Shown: piece by piece, positions 7,155-9,311 of the stretch | How positions within the stretch are numbered: position 1 is the stretch's first letter | Layout: every line of letters begins with the position of its first letter | Source of the DNA: Sulfurimonas sp. | GTDB taxonomy: Bacteria; Campylobacterota; Campylobacteria; Campylobacterales; Sulfurimonadaceae | Assembly (NCBI GenBank): GCA_012963655.1 | Contig: DTVI01000092.1 | Location: forward strand, 1 to 9,311 | Reading direction: 5' to 3' | Length of the DNA stretch: 9,311 nt | Notes under the pieces: generated by a model | What the model was told of the DNA's origin: nothing | Database searches by the model: none | Seen by the model: the letters and a program-made list of their open reading frames with translations, nothing else | Made by a program: the position numbers and the translations under genes

Positions 7155-7828
7155 TATTTTATCCCCCCAAATCGTCGTTCTATATTCTTATACGAATTTA
7201 TAATCTTTTGTAGCTCTTTTGATGTAAAGTCTGGCCAAAGGGTGTCTGAAAAAAAGAGTTCAGCGTAAGTAGACTGCCACAGCAAAAAATTTGAAAGCCT
7301 ATGGTCTCCCCCCGTTCGGATAAAAAGATCTACATCATGCTTACAATCAAGGGCATTACTCAAAGACTCTTCAGTAATAATTTCAGAATTTTTCAAAGAG
7401 TTTACCGCCCTAAGTATCTCATTTCTTGAACCATAATTTAGCGCAAGATGCTGAACAAGGTTTGTACAATGTTTAGTTTCTTCTTCTAAGATAGAAATTT
7501 GTTTTTGAAGTCCTAATGAAAAACGCGTTGCATCCCCTACCATTTCAAAACGAACCCCTAATTCTAAATAGGTTGGAAGTTCTTTTTTAAGATAGGTTCC
7601 TAGAAGTTTCATTAAAAACTCAACCTCAAGTTTAGGACGTTTCCAGTTTTCAGTACTAAAGGCATAAAGAGTAAGTCTGTCAATTTGTTCATCTTGTGAA
7701 CAATACTTTGTAATGTCTCTTACAACTTCAGAACCTACTTCATGTCCTACAAAGCGTTTCTTGCCTTGCTTCTCAGCCCAGCGTCCATTTCCATCCATAA
7801 TAATTGCAATATGTTTAGCTTCATTCAC
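7154..7828 (-). CDS. uppS: Undecaprenyl diphosphate synthase (cis-prenyltransferase)
   Basis: This 224-residue enzyme adds isopentenyl units to farnesyl diphosphate to make undecaprenyl diphosphate, the lipid carrier for peptidoglycan and surface polysaccharide. The catalytic HIAIIMDGNGRWA (6-18) holds Asp12. LYAFSTENWKRP (54-65) and RTGGDHRLSNFLLWQ (171-185), followed by YAELFFSDTLWPDF, are the other family blocks. The GGD at 173-175 replaces the commoner GGE, a conservative change. The start is GTG at 7828, set by AGGA 8 bases upstream; an ATG 4 bases further on is out of frame. The gene is slightly shorter than E. coli UppS but complete. It heads the operon running into pilD, whose ATG shares one base with the uppS stop (TAATG). 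Confidence 0.97.
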   Translation of the reverse strand: MNEAKHIAIIMDGNGRWAEKQGKKRFVGHEVGSEVVRDITKYCSQDEQIDRLTLYAFSTENWKRPKLEVEFLMKLLGTYLKKELPTYLELGVRFEMVGDATRFSLGLQKQISILEEETKHCTNLVQHLALNYGSRNEILRAVNSLKNSEIITEESLSNALDCKHDVDLFIRTGGDHRLSNFLLWQSTYAELFFSDTLWPDFTSKELQKIINSYKNIERRFGGIK

Positions 7829-7836
7829 TAATAATG

Positions 7837-7840
7837 TCCT
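7837..7840 (-). promoter_or_regulatory. Ribosome binding site supporting the uppS GTG start
   Basis: AGGA on the - strand lies 8 bases before GTG at 7828-7826. The codons just upstream in frame are TTA and contain no better start, so GTG is chosen. Confidence 0.7.
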
Positions 7841-7863
7841 ATATCTAACTAAGAATCAGTCCT

Positions 7864-7896
7864 CAATGCTATAAGCATAAAAGCTTATGTTCATTG
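7864..7896 (-). promoter_or_regulatory. Hairpin at the 5' end of the predicted uppS leader
   Basis: On the - strand CAATG (7896-7892) pairs with CATTG (7868-7864), and ATAAGC (7888-7883) with GCTTAT (7876-7871). This gives 11 base pairs with a small 3/2 internal loop and a 6-base apical loop. It would begin at or next to the predicted transcription start and end about 23 bases before the ribosome binding site, so it may protect the 5' end or act in regulation. No T-run follows, so it is not a plain terminator. Confidence 0.5.
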
Positions 7897-7901
7897 CCCG
7901 T

Positions 7902-7907
7902 ATTATA
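7902..7907 (-). promoter_or_regulatory. Predicted -10 box of the uppS-pilD-lpt-truA operon
   Basis: A perfect TATAAT on the - strand lies about 75 bases upstream of the uppS GTG. No good -35 box is seen, as is usual for Campylobacterota; the upstream 26 bases are an inverted repeat instead. The start site is expected near 7895. Confidence 0.6.
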
Positions 7908-7933
7908 AAGTTTTTACTATAAAGTAAAAACTT
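7908..7933. repeat. Perfect 11+11 inverted repeat abutting the uppS -10 box, possible operator
   Basis: Arms AAGTTTTTACT (7908-7918) and AGTAAAAACTT (7923-7933) are exact reverse complements around a 4-base centre. The repeat touches the TATAAT at 7902-7907 and covers the -35/spacer region, where a bound repressor would block RNA polymerase. It is also downstream of coaBC and could fold in the RNA, but the stem is A/T-rich and no T-run follows. Confidence 0.55.
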
Positions 7934-7956
7934 ATTTATTGTACTTAAAAAACTAT

Positions 7957-9168
7957 TTATAAAGACTTACACAGCTCTAACAGAGCCAAAGAAAGACTAA
8001 GTTTATCTTGGCTTGGTAAACTTACTTGTCCTGTCTTAGTAAGAAACTCAATTGCATTATCTTGTGTTCCAAAGCTTTTATCATCTTTTAAAAGGTTTAA
8101 ACAAACCGCATCTAAGTCTTTTTTCTTAAGCATAGCCTCGGCATTACCTAAGGCTGATTTTTCATCCATCTCAGCCTTAAAGCCTATAGAAAAGACATTT
8201 TCTTTATCAAGAGAGGCTAATATATCCACATTTTGTTTTAATTCTAAAGACCAATCCTCCCCAATATTTGTTTTTTTAAGCTTTCCAGAAGTAGCATGAG
8301 GAATATAATCACTTACTGCCGCAGCCATAAATACAAAAGGCTTTAACTCAGAATTTTTAAGCAGAACAAGGGATTTATCAAGTTCTTCTTTCATCTGCTT
8401 AGAAGAATGAACTTCTATTTGTTTCATTAAGATAGGAAGTCTAAGAGGGAACTTTGAAGAGACAAAGCTTACATCTGCACCTTTGAAAAATAGGGCTAAG
8501 GCAAGAGAAGAACCCATTTTTCCACTGGAAAAGTTTGAAAGATAACGTACATCATCAATTTTTTCTATACTTCCACCAGCACTTACAATTACAGATCTGT
8601 TTTCCCAAAATTCTTCTTTTAAAAGCATTTGTACCGTTTTAAAATAGATTTCTTCTATATCAATTAGGGCACCATCACCCTTTGTATTACAGGCTAAGAG
8701 CTTTGTTTGTGTATCCATAATCGTGTAATTACAAAGGGCTAGATTTTGCATAGAAAGTGAGATAATAGGATTGTTTATCATATTTGTATTAGCTGCAGGA
8801 CATAATAGCTTTTCACCAGCATATGCAAGAGCTGTTTGAAGTAAAAGGTTATCTGAAATACCTTGTGAGAGTTTCGCTATTGTATTGGCTGATGCAGGCG
8901 CAATAACAAAGGCATCTGCCCAGTCTCCAATTTTAATATGATTTAAATCATTATCCCAAGATTCTGTCTCATTATGTAAAACCTTATTCATAGAAATCGT
9001 TTCAAAGGTCAAAGGGGTTATGAATTTTTTAGCAGATTCACTCATAAGAACACGAACTTCTGCCCCACTTTTAATATAAAGACGGATGAGTTCTAAGGAC
9101 TTATAAACAGAAATCGAACCCGTAACCGCTAAAAGAATTTTTTTACCGCGTAATAAATCAGGAAACAT
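7957..9168 (-). CDS. coaBC: Bifunctional phosphopantothenoylcysteine decarboxylase / phosphopantothenate-cysteine ligase
   Basis: This 403-residue cytoplasmic enzyme (also called Dfp) performs two steps of coenzyme A synthesis: joining cysteine to 4'-phosphopantothenate (CoaB) and decarboxylating the product with FMN (CoaC). The N-terminal CoaC part (about 7-183) has TGSIS near residue 16, catalytic His77 in NHIKIGDWADAFVIAPASAN, PAANTNM (124-130) and Cys160 in LACNTKGDGAL. The C-terminal CoaB part (about 190-403) has GGSIEKIDDVRYLSNFSSGKMG (198-219), AAAVSDYIP (282-290) and KLKK (296-299). GGS stands where GGT is common, a mild change. The ATG at 9168 gives the normal family start; only a weak AGTGAAG stands before it. 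It lies upstream of the uppS operon in the same direction, separated by 128 bases, and is divergent from the flavoprotein gene at 9228. Confidence 0.97.
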   Translation of the reverse strand: MFPDLLRGKKILLAVTGSISVYKSLELIRLYIKSGAEVRVLMSESAKKFITPLTFETISMNKVLHNETESWDNDLNHIKIGDWADAFVIAPASANTIAKLSQGISDNLLLQTALAYAGEKLLCPAANTNMINNPIISLSMQNLALCNYTIMDTQTKLLACNTKGDGALIDIEEIYFKTVQMLLKEEFWENRSVIVSAGGSIEKIDDVRYLSNFSSGKMGSSLALALFFKGADVSFVSSKFPLRLPILMKQIEVHSSKQMKEELDKSLVLLKNSELKPFVFMAAAVSDYIPHATSGKLKKTNIGEDWSLELKQNVDILASLDKENVFSIGFKAEMDEKSALGNAEAMLKKKDLDAVCLNLLKDDKSFGTQDNAIEFLTKTGQVSLPSQDKLSLSLALLELCKSL

Positions 9169-9187
9169 TACTTCACTTTTTTATGAC

Positions 9188-9193
9188 ATTTTA
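9188..9193 (-). promoter_or_regulatory. Possible -10 box of coaBC
   Basis: TAAAAT on the - strand (5 of 6 to consensus) lies 19 bases before the coaBC ATG. No clear -35 is visible, and it overlaps the -35-like box of the divergent gene, so the two promoters could compete. This is a weak call. Confidence 0.35.
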
Positions 9194-9220
9194 CACTAAT
9201 TTTGAACTAATCGCTATAAT
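9190..9220 (+). promoter_or_regulatory. Predicted promoter of the divergent flavoprotein gene
   Basis: TATAAT at 9215-9220 is preceded by TTTACA at 9190-9195 (5 of 6 to TTGACA) with a long 19-base spacer. The start codon of the next gene lies only 7 bases after the -10 box, implying little or no 5' leader. Confidence 0.5.
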
Positions 9221-9227
9221 TGCAGTA

Positions 9228-9311
9228 ATGAAAACATATGACCTTATTGTAATTGGCTCAGGCGCAGCAGGAATGATATCTGCCATCACTGCTGCAAGAG
9301 CTGGAAAAAAC
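9228..9311 (+). CDS. Start of an FAD-dependent oxidoreductase, HI0933/BaiN-type (partial)
   Basis: Only the first 28 codons are present; the gene runs off the right edge. They begin MKTYDLIVIGSGAAGMISA and form a beta-alpha-beta dinucleotide-binding fold with GxGxxG (GSGAAG, 10-15), which binds the ADP part of FAD. The start resembles HI0933-like NAD(P)/FAD-dependent oxidoreductases of unknown substrate, but other two-dinucleotide-binding flavoproteins begin similarly, so the subfamily is tentative. There is no Shine-Dalgarno sequence before the ATG, which may be at or near the transcript's 5' end. It is divergent from coaBC. Confidence 0.75.
   Translation, partial: MKTYDLIVIGSGAAGMISAITAARAGKN

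Noticed and set aside
1..9311. CRISPR arrays, insertion sequences, tRNA or rRNA genes, phage genes
   Set aside because: No repeat-spacer pattern, transposase, terminal repeats, or RNA-gene signature was seen; coding density is that of an ordinary chromosomal region.

Overview
The window looks like a piece of chromosome from a member of the Campylobacterota (Epsilonproteobacteria), perhaps Sulfurimonas-like. This rests on the low GC content, the protein sequences, and a gene run coaBC - uppS - prepilin peptidase - LptF/LptG permease - truA, which I recall as the order in Campylobacter jejuni (dfp ... uppS, Cj0825, Cj0826, truA). The genus is an inference; no rRNA or other marker is present.

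Left part, + strand (3-2530): a two-gene lapG-lapD unit with a 4-base ATGA overlap. It encodes a periplasmic LapG-type transglutaminase-like protease and a LapD-type inner-membrane c-di-GMP receptor with degenerate GGDEF and EAL domains. In other bacteria this pair controls release of a large cell-surface adhesin. The adhesin and its type I exporter are not in the window. The LapG has Ser where the family's catalytic Cys is expected.

Middle, - strand: htpG (Hsp90) at 2636-4528 has its own promoter and a strong ribosome binding site, and converges on lapD at a hairpin near 2589-2623. Upstream of it lies a tightly packed - strand operon, in transcription order uppS (7828-7154), pilD (7154-6369), lptF/lptG (6376-5357) and truA (5355-4627). 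The genes overlap by 1 and 8 bases or are 1 base apart. It joins lipid-carrier synthesis, pilin processing, LPS export and tRNA modification, a conserved neighbourhood rather than a single pathway.

The most unusual point is in pilD. The frame is intact over 261 codons except for one TGA at codon 49, exactly where the first Cys of the zinc-binding tetracysteine motif should be. Selenocysteine insertion, readthrough, a recent nonsense mutation and a sequencing error are all possible; I see no convincing SECIS element.

Right part: coaBC (9168-7957, - strand) is followed by a 128-base spacer. The spacer holds the likely uppS promoter, a perfect 11+11 inverted repeat abutting its -10 box, and a hairpin at the 5' end of the predicted leader. 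Divergent from coaBC, the first 28 codons of a HI0933/BaiN-type flavoprotein begin at 9228, 7 bases after a consensus -10 box, so its mRNA may be leaderless.
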